A stretch of 11,042 bases of DNA from Planctomycetota bacterium (GCA_021106775.1 JAIOTL010000037.1:1-11042); one strand, 5' to 3'; shown: positions 1-7,724, counted from the first letter of the stretch. The notes: a model not told the origin generated them from the letters alone. Translations and numbers: made by a program.

Positions 1-2
1 AT

Positions 3-80
3 AGCGTGCTGAAGGGTCAAATCGTGCAAGGCTTCAAAACAACTTATGACGTTTATACTTACCTTGACAACATCGTTTAG
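3..80 (+). CDS. C-terminal fragment of an upstream protein (partial, unrecognised)
   Basis: An open frame enters from the left edge and stops at TAG (78-80), giving 25 residues that end in YLDNIV. The composition (hydrophobic, aromatic and charged residues alternating) looks protein-like, but the piece is too short to identify. In the same frame beyond the TAG there are further protein-like stretches (VDEYPLFKLV, then EALQKE), each ended by TAA, so this may be the end of a decayed gene rather than a healthy C-terminus. No function can be given. Confidence 0.35.
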   Translation, partial: SVLKGQIVQGFKTTYDVYTYLDNIV

Positions 81-308
81 GTAGATGAATACCCGTTATT
101 CAAGCTTGTTTAAGAGGCATTGCAGAAAGAATAAAAAACAAGCGATAAATACATTCACATCATCAAGCATTGATTTTTCGTTTGTATCTTAAACAGGAAC
201 GTCCTGATTTGGAAATGCGCAGACAGTTTTCATATTATGCGGAAAATAGCCGAAATTTGCTCTTGAATTTGGTAAAATATTTGAAGAATTTATTTCGATG
301 AGGTGATG
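81..308. other. Intergenic region with broken coding-like frames
   Basis: No complete gene is evident. Frame 3 continues past the TAG at 78-80 with short protein-like pieces broken by TAA codons. Another frame is open from 149 to 301. It has a possible TTG start at 170 and an ATG at 215; the ATG version encodes 28 residues ending KNLFR and stops at TGA 299-301, just before the start of the caspase gene. This could be a leader peptide, a small gene, or remnants of a decayed gene. I see no convincing sigma-70 promoter here. Confidence 0.3.
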
Positions 309-3300
309 ATGAAAATCAGCGTGAGATTCCTACAACTCAGCATTTTATTAATATTGATGACTTCACTGTCGCAGAATATTACGTTTGCAGACGACGAAAA
401 CAAAGGAACACCGATTGCTTCAGGCTTGCTTAAGGGTGAACTCGCAAAGGGCGATATTTTAATGGATTCAGGCGAATTTTACGATTTGTACGAATTCAAG
501 GGCAAAAAAAACGAAAAAATCATCATTACACTGACATCCGAGGATTTTGACACATATTTGATTCTAATTGCGCCTGACCGCCAGCAATTCGATAACGACG
601 ATATCAGCACAGGCGATGACAACAAGAAAAAGAACCTAAATTCTCGGCTCGAATATACTTTTACGCAGGACGGCATCGCTAAAATTGGAGTTTCAAGCGC
701 GAAGAAGAATATTACTGGAAAGTACACAATCAACATCGAAGTCAAGCAGATTGTAACAGAAGCTCCTGATGCTGATGCGGCAAAGGAAAGAAAGAATCCA
801 CCCGGTGGGATTTACGCTCCTGAATCGAAAAACTGGTCACTCGGCAAGGAGCTAAAAGACTCGCTGACCAAAGGAAAACTCAGCTCTGGCGATGACCAGC
901 TTCCGAGCAAAAAGTATATCGATTGGTACAATATTGCGGTAACCGAGGGCGATTATCTGTTTGTTTCAACAATGTCCAAGGATTTCGACACATACCTGAT
1001 TCTCGTTACGCCTGAGTATTATGTTTTCGAAAATGATGATATAAATCGCGGTGTAAACTCAGATTCGAGTCTCAGCAGGCATATTATGTTTAATGGGACG
1101 TGCAAAATCGGGGTTACCAGCGCATATGCCAGACACAAGGGGAAATACAAGCTACGTTTCAAACTCGATAAAATAACGCTGCCAGCAGAATGCCCTGAGT
1201 TGAGCCGAGGTATGATTCGAAGCAAACTCGATGCTGGCAACCCAAGACTCCCAGACGACAGACTCCTGAGCTGGTATAAGTTTGAAATTACCGAGCAAGT
1301 TAATGTTTTTCTGCAGGTTTCGTCTGTATATTTCGATACTGTGGTATTTGTTGTATCTCCCACCGGTCAACGCTATGAGAATGACGACTATAAGCGCGGG
1401 GTGAACACGAATTCGCGGCTTGAAGCGGATTTGCGTGAAACAGGTGTGTATTACGTAGGAGTTACAACGTGCAGAGCGGGTAATTCTGGCTTATTCTCTC
1501 TGATTTTTGATACAAACGTGAGCAAACGTGGAATTATCGTTACCGAGCCGGAAATTACAGATATTAAGCCCGGTAAAATCGATGGAATCCTTACAATCAG
1601 AGATTATTTTTATGAGAACAGACGGGCGCATTTTTATGAATTTGATGCGAAATCGGGTGATTTCATCGATTTAACGCTCACTTCTGGTGTTTTTGAAACC
1701 CTGATGGTGCTGAAATCCCCAACCGAAAAGGAAATCCGTAGTGAAAGTTTTTCGACGAGTCTGCATGAAACGAAGATTCAGCTCAGGCTTCTCGAAGCGG
1801 GGACATATCTCCTCGTCGTAACCTCGGAAGCGGAAGGCAACATAGGCAAGTATGAGCTTCTGTTTAGCATGAAATCAACATCCGAAACTTACAATACGCT
1901 TGCAGAGGGAGAAAACAAGAACATTTTGACAACGAATGATGAGAAATATCTTGGAAAATATATCAAATGGTATCAATTTAGTGTCAACAAAGGTGAAGCA
2001 ATAACGGTTCATTGTAATTCTGCACAATTTGACACGTTTTTGCTGCTGGTTACACCTGATAAAATCCATTATGAAAACGACGATGTCGATGCTGGCAACA
2101 AAAACTCTCGAGTTTCGGTGATGATAAATAAGACTGGTGAATGTGTGCTTGGTGTCAGCAGTTATCGACTTGAGAATACTGGTTCATTCGTCGTTAAGTA
2201 TTCCAGGGGAGAGCTTGAATTTCCTTCGCTTGAGGTCGGCAAACAGGAAGGTAAATTGTCCACCAGGGATTTACTTTCAAAAGAGGGTAGGCTTGCGGAT
2301 TTCTATGTTTTCAACGGGAAAAAAGGATATTCCGTTCAGTTTTTGATGCAATCGAAAGTGATAGATTCGTTTATTAAAGTTATTTCGCCTTCAGGTTTGG
2401 AATTTCAGAATGATGATGCAAGTTTGACAAATAAAGGAGACTCAGAACTTGGGCTGAAACTTACTGAGGATGGTAAATACACGGTAATTGCATCTACAAG
2501 CAAAAACGAACAGAAAGGAAAATATTCGCTTGTTTTCAAGATGACAGGATACGAAATCGGCGAATTGTCAGAAAAACCAACTAAAGGGACGCTTAACAAG
2601 GACAGCCTTCTGCTGAAATCTGGCGCGTTCGTGAATTGGTACACGCTTATGGGTATGAACAATCGCTGGGCGAAATTAACGCTCAAATCCCCAGATTTCG
2701 ACACTTATCTCGTGATGATAACTCCCGATGGCGAACGCATTGAGAATAATAACGCATCACCCGGAACATTCGATGCTGAAATCAGGCATAAATTCACCGA
2801 AGGCGTTTACTTGGTTGGCGTTACAAGTTTTAATCGCGGAGAAGTGGGCGAATATCATGCACAGCTTGTTCTGGAGAGTGTCAGTGCAAATCAATCTGCA
2901 AGCGTCAGGATAAAAGTCGGTGAAAAAATTGAAAAGGGTGAGTTGAATGCAGGGGACAGGCGCAATGACGATGGTAGATTGTTTGATGAATATATTCTCG
3001 GCGTGAAAAAGGGGAATATTATTCAGTTAAATCTGGAATCAAACGATTTCGACACACAAATTCTTGTGTATGCGCCTAACAAACGTCGGATTCGCAACGA
3101 TGATATCGCCCAGGGTAACAAGAATTCACGGCTGATATTAAATTGCGACTTCAATGGTGATTTGCAGATTTTAATCCTGCCGAACCTGATACGCGAACAA
3201 GGAATTTACACCTTCTCATCGGAGCTGCTGCAAAAAATACCAGAAAAATTCAATTATGTAACTCTGAGCGGAAAATCCTCGACCAATCCGAAGTTTTACG

Positions 3301-4013
3301 GGATATTCGTAGGTATTACAGATTATCCATCTAAAATCAACGACCTCAAATACTGTCGAGAGGATGCGATAAAACTTGCGAAAACCTTTGAACAACTCAA
3401 ACTCATGAGCAGTCAGAATTATGTGCTTTTGACGGACAAACAAGCAACAACGAAAAACCTGAAACAGGCTTTCGACTTGTTATCAGCAAAAATTACAAAG
3501 GACGATATTTTCGTATTCTTTTATTCCGGGCATGGGTTGCAGGGTAAAATAAGCGAAAAGGAAAAGGATGAGGTGGATAGAAGGCAGGAATTCATTTACC
3601 TCTACGACGACAAGCTTCAGGACGATACGCTTAACACATATTTCAACAAAATTAAAGCGAAATTGACAGTAATAACAATAGACTGCTGTTTTGCTGGTGG
3701 TTTCGCGCGGGATTTAATCAGCGAACCTAAGCGGGTGGGGTTTTTCTCGTCGGAGGAGGATTTAACATCTGCTGTCGCTTCGAAGTTCAAAGCAGGCGGA
3801 TTTTTATCGTTCTTTTTCCGTAAAGCAATTGAGGGTGAAGGCGATAAAGACAACACTCTTACAATTGGCGAGTTAAGCCATTATCTGCATATCGGATACT
3901 CGAAGAACGTTACTTCGCAATACGCGATAACTTCCGAGGGAGAGAAATCGTATCAGCATCTGGTTGTTGACCGCGGCGGCGTACGGGTAAATACACCTTT
4001 CATTTACCGATAA
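309..4013 (+). CDS. Secreted caspase-like (C14) protein with eight tandem PPC-type domains
   Basis: This 1234-residue protein has a Sec signal peptide (residues 1-27, likely cleaved after TFA) and no other membrane segment, so it should act outside the cytoplasm. Residues about 30-990 hold eight repeats of roughly 110-145 residues matching the PPC beta-sandwich: an FDTYL-type strand (starting at residues 80, 226, 342, 462, 574, 685, 797, 914), then P-D-x-x, an ENDD loop, a SRL strand and a G-x-Y strand. Repeat 4 lacks the NDD loop and repeat 7 has NNN. The C-terminus (about 995-1234) is a caspase/metacaspase-like fold with YSGHG (His1075) and DCCFAGG (Cys1127, after Asp1125), so the catalytic dyad is intact, plus an acidic DKDNxLTIGEL segment (1179-1189) common in this family. 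GTG 303 and ATG 306 are alternative in-frame starts; AGGTGAT (301-307) overlaps them, so ATG 309 is the likeliest. Substrate and role are unknown. Protease activity is inferred from the motifs. Confidence 0.88.
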   Translation: MKISVRFLQLSILLILMTSLSQNITFADDENKGTPIASGLLKGELAKGDILMDSGEFYDLYEFKGKKNEKIIITLTSEDFDTYLILIAPDRQQFDNDDISTGDDNKKKNLNSRLEYTFTQDGIAKIGVSSAKKNITGKYTINIEVKQIVTEAPDADAAKERKNPPGGIYAPESKNWSLGKELKDSLTKGKLSSGDDQLPSKKYIDWYNIAVTEGDYLFVSTMSKDFDTYLILVTPEYYVFENDDINRGVNSDSSLSRHIMFNGTCKIGVTSAYARHKGKYKLRFKLDKITLPAECPELSRGMIRSKLDAGNPRLPDDRLLSWYKFEITEQVNVFLQVSSVYFDTVVFVVSPTGQRYENDDYKRGVNTNSRLEADLRETGVYYVGVTTCRAGNSGLFSLIFDTNVSKRGIIVTEPEITDIKPGKIDGILTIRDYFYENRRAHFYEFDAKSGDFIDLTLTSGVFETLMVLKSPTEKEIRSESFSTSLHETKIQLRLLEAGTYLLVVTSEAEGNIGKYELLFSMKSTSETYNTLAEGENKNILTTNDEKYLGKYIKWYQFSVNKGEAITVHCNSAQFDTFLLLVTPDKIHYENDDVDAGNKNSRVSVMINKTGECVLGVSSYRLENTGSFVVKYSRGELEFPSLEVGKQEGKLSTRDLLSKEGRLADFYVFNGKKGYSVQFLMQSKVIDSFIKVISPSGLEFQNDDASLTNKGDSELGLKLTEDGKYTVIASTSKNEQKGKYSLVFKMTGYEIGELSEKPTKGTLNKDSLLLKSGAFVNWYTLMGMNNRWAKLTLKSPDFDTYLVMITPDGERIENNNASPGTFDAEIRHKFTEGVYLVGVTSFNRGEVGEYHAQLVLESVSANQSASVRIKVGEKIEKGELNAGDRRNDDGRLFDEYILGVKKGNIIQLNLESNDFDTQILVYAPNKRRIRNDDIAQGNKNSRLILNCDFNGDLQILILPNLIREQGIYTFSSELLQKIPEKFNYVTLSGKSSTNPKFYGIFVGITDYPSKINDLKYCREDAIKLAKTFEQLKLMSSQNYVLLTDKQATTKNLKQAFDLLSAKITKDDIFVFFYSGHGLQGKISEKEKDEVDRRQEFIYLYDDKLQDDTLNTYFNKIKAKLTVITIDCCFAGGFARDLISEPKRVGFFSSEEDLTSAVASKFKAGGFLSFFFRKAIEGEGDKDNTLTIGELSHYLHIGYSKNVTSQYAITSEGEKSYQHLVVDRGGVRVNTPFIYR

Positions 4014-4047
4014 ATTACTGCTGTGTGTGTTTATCCGTTCGATGGAT

Positions 4048-4097
4048 TCCCTGAGATTGTTTCGATGGTCGCTTATACTCACACCACGCAATGACAC
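4048..4097. repeat. Possible decayed copy of a common interspersed repeat
   Basis: The left arm (CCCTGAGATTGTTTCG) and right arm (CGCAATGACA) resemble an interspersed repeat that I recall from many bacterial genomes, whose usual form has GATTGCTTCGTCGCT at one end and CGCAATGAC at the other. The middle has drifted and the internal palindrome is lost. Recognition is from memory of the pattern and is uncertain. It lies between convergent genes, where insertions are tolerated. Confidence 0.35.
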
Positions 4098-4106
4098 GCT
4101 ATAGGA

Positions 4107-4137
4107 TTTCTCTGCAAAACCTTGCAATTCAGAGAAA
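4107..4137. terminator. Stem-loop downstream of the caspase gene
   Basis: TTTCTCTG (4107-4114) pairs perfectly with CAGAGAAA (4130-4137) around a 15-base loop. No U-tract follows on either strand, so it is not a canonical intrinsic terminator. It could protect a 3' end or assist termination between the convergent genes. Confidence 0.3.
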
Positions 4138-4156
4138 ATGCACTGGATTTGAAATT

Positions 4157-4200
4157 TAACAGTGGATTTACCCACCTAGTACACTGTTACATTAATTTTT
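4157..4200 (+). terminator. Possible weak terminator of the caspase gene
   Basis: TAACAGTG (4157-4164) pairs with CACTGTTA (4182-4189), an 8-base-pair stem with a 17-base loop. A run of five T (4196-4200) follows after six bases. The long loop and the gap before the T run make it a weak candidate. Confidence 0.35.
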
Positions 4201-4210
4201 GACATTGTCG

Positions 4211-4273
4211 GTAGGTCAGGCATCTTGCCTGACACTCAGCATCAATATAAACAGGCAGGGATGCCTGTTCTAC
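4211..4273. repeat. Inverted pair of REP-type hairpins (BIME-like element)
   Basis: Hairpin 1 is GTAG (4211-4214) followed at once by an 8-bp perfect stem, GTCAGGCA (4215-4222) with TGCCTGAC (4226-4233), and a TCT loop. Hairpin 2 mirrors it: AACAGGCA (4250-4257) pairs with TGCCTGTT (4262-4269) around GGGA and is followed by CTAC (4270-4273), so on the other strand it also reads GTAG then an 8-bp stem. A 16-base AT-rich linker joins them. GTAG at the foot of a hairpin is the mark of REP sequences mobilised by IS200-like RAYT transposases. The position between two convergent gene ends is typical. No transposase gene is in the window. Confidence 0.7.
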
Positions 4274-4301
4274 AGTTCACTGAAACATATGTCACAAACC
4301 A

Positions 4302-5186
4302 CTAGTCGAAATCGTCAGTATCAAAGAAAGGCGGAATGCCAAGGTCGTAATCTGCAGGTTCAAAGACAAATGACATAATATCCTTGCGCACAGTTCTTAT
4401 AAATTCTTCGTCCAACTGCCTATTCTTGAGGAAAAAACGTATCTCATGCGGATGTTTGAGATACGCGGTCAACAATGTGAACAAAATGTTCAACTCGTCG
4501 TCACGCTCAAGATCTTTTTTCTGCTTGGCTAGCGTCTTATTTAGAAACTCAATAAATACATCCAGAATCGAATGAAACGAATCATCAAGCGATTTCAGAA
4601 AAGCTCTGTGAATCATCGCAAGATAGTACACTTTTTTATTGTCTGCATTGTGCGGAGTAGTAGCAATAAACCGAGATATTAGTTTCCAATTGCGATTAAT
4701 CGAGTGAAAGAGAATGATTGATTCAACACTAAGCTTAAGTTGCTTGCGGTTAAGGAATATAAGCTTGTTTACATTGTTCTGGATATTGGTTAAATCCTCA
4801 CGATATACGTATCTGTTTGTCATATCGTTCATTAGCTCAATGAGAGAATTAACCAGAATACTGACATCCGATTTGTCATCGGTCAGCAACAAGTTTCTCT
4901 GGCGTAATTTACTGTCGATTAAACGTTTATGTCGGTATATTTTCATAGACATTAGTTCAAGTACATGCACCCTATCGCTGAAACGTATATAATTTCGATT
5001 GAAAATCAAGTTCTTGTAAAGGGTTTTATACTCATTCTCGTTATCGCTCAGCAATGAATAATGAAAATCAAACATATCTTCACGAATCTGATGCATTTCG
5101 AAAGATTTCATCTCATCGAAATACTTGGTGAATTCCCGAAGCAAACTCCGCCATTGATTATCGCTGATTCTGCTTATATCCGACAT
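4302..5186 (-). CDS. Unrecognised helical cytoplasmic protein downstream of an ECF sigma factor
   Basis: This 294-residue protein belongs to no family I recognise. It has no signal peptide, no membrane segment and no cysteine. It is rich in Leu, Ile, Asn, Arg, Lys and Asp with the periodicity of alpha helices, and it ends in an acidic, proline-containing tail (GIPPFF then DTDDFD). An in-frame ATG at 5255 would add 23 residues but has no ribosome-binding site; ATG 5186, preceded by AGGA at a workable distance, is preferred and gives the natural start MSDISRIS. It lies 130 bases after the sigma factor gene on the same strand, with no terminator between them, so co-transcription is likely. It lacks the transmembrane segment and the zinc motif (HxxxCxxC) of common anti-sigma factors. 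A sigma-regulating role is only a guess from position. It ends in TAG. Confidence 0.7.
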   Translation of the reverse strand: MSDISRISDNQWRSLLREFTKYFDEMKSFEMHQIREDMFDFHYSLLSDNENEYKTLYKNLIFNRNYIRFSDRVHVLELMSMKIYRHKRLIDSKLRQRNLLLTDDKSDVSILVNSLIELMNDMTNRYVYREDLTNIQNNVNKLIFLNRKQLKLSVESIILFHSINRNWKLISRFIATTPHNADNKKVYYLAMIHRAFLKSLDDSFHSILDVFIEFLNKTLAKQKKDLERDDELNILFTLLTAYLKHPHEIRFFLKNRQLDEEFIRTVRKDIMSFVFEPADYDLGIPPFFDTDDFD

Positions 5187-5316
5187 TGCAATCCTATATA
5201 ATCCAATATTATCAATAACGGTTATTCTCACCGGTAGATTTAATATAAAAAACATGTTTGTTAGTGTTTGCAGACTTTAGAATAAACATTTTACTTTCAT
5301 CATATGCTTTTACCCA

Positions 5317-5949
5317 TCAGCTTGGTGGTTTTTCATTTTTGATAGGTTTTTGATTGATTATCCCAAGCTCATCTGCATAGTTTTTGAGCTTCTCATACAT
5401 CTGTTTCCTTGCGCGGAACAGTCTTGACATAACAGTGCCAACCGGAATATCAAGGATTTCAGCAATCTCCTTATAGCTCAGATTCTCAATAATGGCGAGT
5501 AATAATATCTGCTTAAACTGCTCCGGAAGGTCTTCAAGAGCATTTTTTACTTTATCCTCAAGATTATCTTCAAGCTCATCGATTTTCTTGAGACTTTCAA
5601 CAGTCAGGTTGTGATGTTCGGAAAAATCCTCCTTAGCGGGAACAAGTGGTGCAACATCGTTAAAATCCACCTCGGTTGGACCACGCTGCTGTTTCCGATA
5701 CCAATTGATATATGAATTTCTTATTATCGTAAAAAGCCATGCTTTTAGATTTGTACCTTTGCGAAACTGCTTGTAGTTTTTCAACGCCTTAAGAAGTGCT
5801 TCCTGCACCAGGTCTTCAGCGTTGTTCTTGTTATGTGTAAGCGAAAATGAAAAATTGTACATGACATCAATTTGCTTGAGCAATTCTTCTCGAAACAACT
5901 CTTTCGATTCGAAATTAATCACTTCTTTAGGTTTGTTCTTCAATTTCAT
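5317..5949 (-). CDS. ECF-family RNA polymerase sigma factor
   Basis: The protein is a sigma-70-family factor of the extracytoplasmic-function type that would direct RNA polymerase to a dedicated promoter set. From ATG 5949 it is 210 residues. Region 2 spans about 24-86, with the AEDLVQEALLKAL core (44-56) and the -10-binding WLFTIIRNSYINWYRK segment (71-86). A 50-residue acidic linker follows. Region 4 spans about 134-188, with LPEQFKQILLL and the helix-turn-helix SYKEIAEILDIPVGTVMSRL (158-177), the usual -35 reader. Regions 1.2 and 3 are absent, as expected for ECF factors. It ends in TGA, showing TGA is a stop in this organism. An upstream in-frame TTG (6000) would add 17 residues; neither start has a good Shine-Dalgarno sequence, and ATG is preferred. 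The gene is divergent from the porin-like gene and upstream of the 294-residue protein. Confidence 0.92.
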   Translation of the reverse strand: MKLKNKPKEVINFESKELFREELLKQIDVMYNFSFSLTHNKNNAEDLVQEALLKALKNYKQFRKGTNLKAWLFTIIRNSYINWYRKQQRGPTEVDFNDVAPLVPAKEDFSEHHNLTVESLKKIDELEDNLEDKVKNALEDLPEQFKQILLLAIIENLSYKEIAEILDIPVGTVMSRLFRARKQMYEKLKNYADELGIINQKPIKNEKPPS

Positions 5950-6030
5950 CTCGCTTAACAGTATTCTTTCGATTGCAACCAAGGTTTTGCGCAAATACAA
6001 TCAGAATAATTAGTTTAACAATCAAAATAT

Positions 6031-6059
6031 ATTATACGAATGAATTTTAATTATTGAAA
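6031..6059 (-). promoter_or_regulatory. Candidate promoter of the sigma factor gene
   Basis: On the minus strand a perfect TATAAT (6036-6031) lies 17 bases from TTTCAA (6059-6054), a poor -35. Transcription would begin near 6025, just ahead of either proposed start. The region is very AT-rich, so a chance match is possible. Confidence 0.4.
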
Positions 6060-6219
6060 CTGCTCTTATATTTCAGATTAATCGGATTGAATCGATTTTT
6101 TAGACATTTTAAAAAAACTGGGATAAACTTGAGAATAACGGATATTTAATAACTTATTAATACTGAATTAATAAAAATGATGTTTATTTCATTTTAGAAA
6201 TTGTAAATATGTTTGCATC

Positions 6220-6240
6220 AAACGATATATTTCGTTTTTT
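6220..6240 (+). promoter_or_regulatory. Small hairpin and T run in the porin leader
   Basis: AAACGA (6220-6225) pairs with TCGTTT (6232-6237), with three more T after it, about 40 bases before the porin start. A TTGTAA (6201-6206) followed by GATATA (6224-6229) at 17-base spacing is a possible promoter over the same bases. The stem is weak. The site may be part of the promoter, a leader hairpin, or nothing. Confidence 0.25.
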
Positions 6241-6276
6241 CTGGATTTCTTTTTTTTAAATGATGGAGGAGTATTT

Positions 6277-7521
6277 ATGGGAAAAAAATTCTTTTTTTTG
6301 TGCACAGCAATTGTGCTGATTTTGGGACTCTTAGCGGTTCCTGCTTTCGCAGCAGATACTGTCGTTAAGGATGCTGCTGAAAAAGTTGCGGAACCGGTTA
6401 ATGTGGATGATGTACAAACAAATGCCGCAGATCCTGACAAATTCCGTGGTGGCGAAAGCGTTAATTTCTGGGGTGGAATAAACCTTAGACTTTACAGCTT
6501 CTTGTATGAAGGCGGTTATGAACCCTACAACTCATTCTTGGCACTGCAAGCGCAAGCTGGTATGAGTGTTGATATGGGTGATGTTTTTTGGAGTTTGTTA
6601 TTATCAACCGCAAAACCCTATAATGAGGCGTACGGAATTGGGTCAGCAAGCTATGTTCCATTCTATTTCCTCAACGACTTCAATGCATATTTCAAACATG
6701 CTTATGCTGTTTGGAGATTCAGCGACAAGATGTTCTTTGCACTCGGACGTTTCGACAAAACCATCGACAAAGAGAAAAAGTTTATGGTTGGCAGAAGTCC
6801 TTTGTCGTTCCACGGTGATTATGCATTTGACGGCATTGGTATTTTCCCGAATCTTATGAAGGATGAGAACATGTTGCTAAACGCAGCTTTTGTCCTTAGC
6901 TATCTCGGTAATTTCCGCAAAGGAGTGTATCCTGATTTGGATGACACTTACAGCCCTTTTATGCTCATAGGTTTCCAACCTCAATTACATATGAAAATGG
7001 CAGAAATGGTATTAACCGCTTGGCTCGGTTTCTGGGCAATCACACATCCTGATAACCTGGCATACAATTCACCTTCTTCGACAACTTATGGTAAAGATGC
7101 AATTGCTACTGACAAGGATGCGAATCTTTTGCTTCTTGAGCTTTACGGCAAAATAGCATTCGGAGCGATGTTTGCCTGGATGCACGCGGGTTACAACATG
7201 GGTGCAGAAGAACAAAATGCTGGTTTGATTCTTGGTTTCAACCATGGTGCTGTGAAGAAACCTGGTGACATGAGTTGTGGTCTCAACCTATTCTACATCG
7301 ACAAATATATGTGGTTTGATAAATTCGTTGACGGTACGATGGGTGCAGGTTGGAGAGGTGTTCAGCTTGTTTTGAATTGGATGTTCTATCAGAACATGAT
7401 CTTCTATTCAGTACTGACGTTCAAGAATCAGATAGGTGGCGGTGATTATGACCATCTTGCATACTTCAAGATTGGCGTCAAGGTTAATTGGAAAACTTCT
7501 GGCGGCAAACTTAACAACTAA
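6277..7521 (+). CDS. Porin-like outer-membrane beta-barrel protein
   Basis: This 414-residue protein has a clear Sec signal peptide (1-25, cleaved after VPAFA). The mature chain has alternating hydrophobic/polar strands rich in aromatic residues and glycine (for example INLRLYSFLYEGG, AYAVWRF, FFALGRF, WMFYQNMIFY), as in outer-membrane barrels. The order of a strand with LNDFNAYFKHAYAVW, a GRF segment, then a D-G-I-G-I-F-P stretch resembles bacterial 'putative porin' barrels of the Porin_5 type; that family match is from memory. It probably forms a channel for small solutes, substrate unknown. ATG 6277 is fixed by a strong GGAGGAG (6265-6271) five bases upstream. It ends in TAA and has its own strong terminator. 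A tandem paralogue follows, and an ECF sigma gene is divergent upstream, a plausible but unproven regulator. Confidence 0.8.
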   Translation: MGKKFFFLCTAIVLILGLLAVPAFAADTVVKDAAEKVAEPVNVDDVQTNAADPDKFRGGESVNFWGGINLRLYSFLYEGGYEPYNSFLALQAQAGMSVDMGDVFWSLLLSTAKPYNEAYGIGSASYVPFYFLNDFNAYFKHAYAVWRFSDKMFFALGRFDKTIDKEKKFMVGRSPLSFHGDYAFDGIGIFPNLMKDENMLLNAAFVLSYLGNFRKGVYPDLDDTYSPFMLIGFQPQLHMKMAEMVLTAWLGFWAITHPDNLAYNSPSSTTYGKDAIATDKDANLLLLELYGKIAFGAMFAWMHAGYNMGAEEQNAGLILGFNHGAVKKPGDMSCGLNLFYIDKYMWFDKFVDGTMGAGWRGVQLVLNWMFYQNMIFYSVLTFKNQIGGGDYDHLAYFKIGVKVNWKTSGGKLNN

Positions 7522-7541
7522 TTCGCTGATTGAAATTATTT

Positions 7542-7574
7542 AACCTCGGACTTCGGTTCGGGGTTTTTTATTTT
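7542..7574 (+). terminator. Strong intrinsic terminator of the porin gene
   Basis: AACCTCGGAC (7542-7551) pairs with GTTCGGGGTT (7556-7565) over ten base pairs (two are G-U) around a stable UUCG tetraloop closed by C-G. The run TTTTTTATTTT follows (7564-7574). It starts 20 bases after the stop codon, so the porin is transcribed separately from its paralogue. Confidence 0.92.
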
Positions 7575-7714
7575 AAAAACCTGCCTTAAAAACAAAAAAA
7601 CTTCATATTTTCTGAATTTATCCGACTAGGCTTCTACACAATATACTTATTTTTTCCGAAAAATCTGAAAATTCATCAAAAGGTATATTTCATTTACAGC
7701 ATTCATCAAAACTT

Positions 7715-7720
7715 GGAGGA
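7715..7720 (+). promoter_or_regulatory. Ribosome-binding site of the porin paralogue
   Basis: GGAGGA sits four bases before ATG 7725 and fixes that start over an in-frame TTG at 7713. No comparable site precedes ATG 8235 after the internal TGA, so the downstream half is unlikely to start on its own. Confidence 0.8.
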
Positions 7721-7724
7721 AATC

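Noticed and set aside
1019..1370. Minus-strand frames inside the caspase gene
   Set aside because: They overlap each other and a well-supported long coding region; no start signals or domains.
309..4013. Caspase gene as part of an anti-phage system
   Set aside because: The protein is exported and no defence partner (CRISPR, gasdermin, TPR sensor or nucleotide signalling gene) is adjacent.
5187..5255. Longer N-terminus of the 294-residue protein from ATG 5255
   Set aside because: No ribosome-binding site, while ATG 5186 has AGGA at a suitable distance; the extra residues do not form a signal peptide that would justify them.
5822..6013. Plus-strand frame over the sigma factor gene
   Set aside because: It is antisense to a clear ECF sigma factor and its translation lacks recognisable features.
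6189..6440. Minus-strand frame rich in Ser, Ala and Thr over the porin start
   Set aside because: Its composition is the complement of the porin signal-peptide codons, and the porin has the real start signals.
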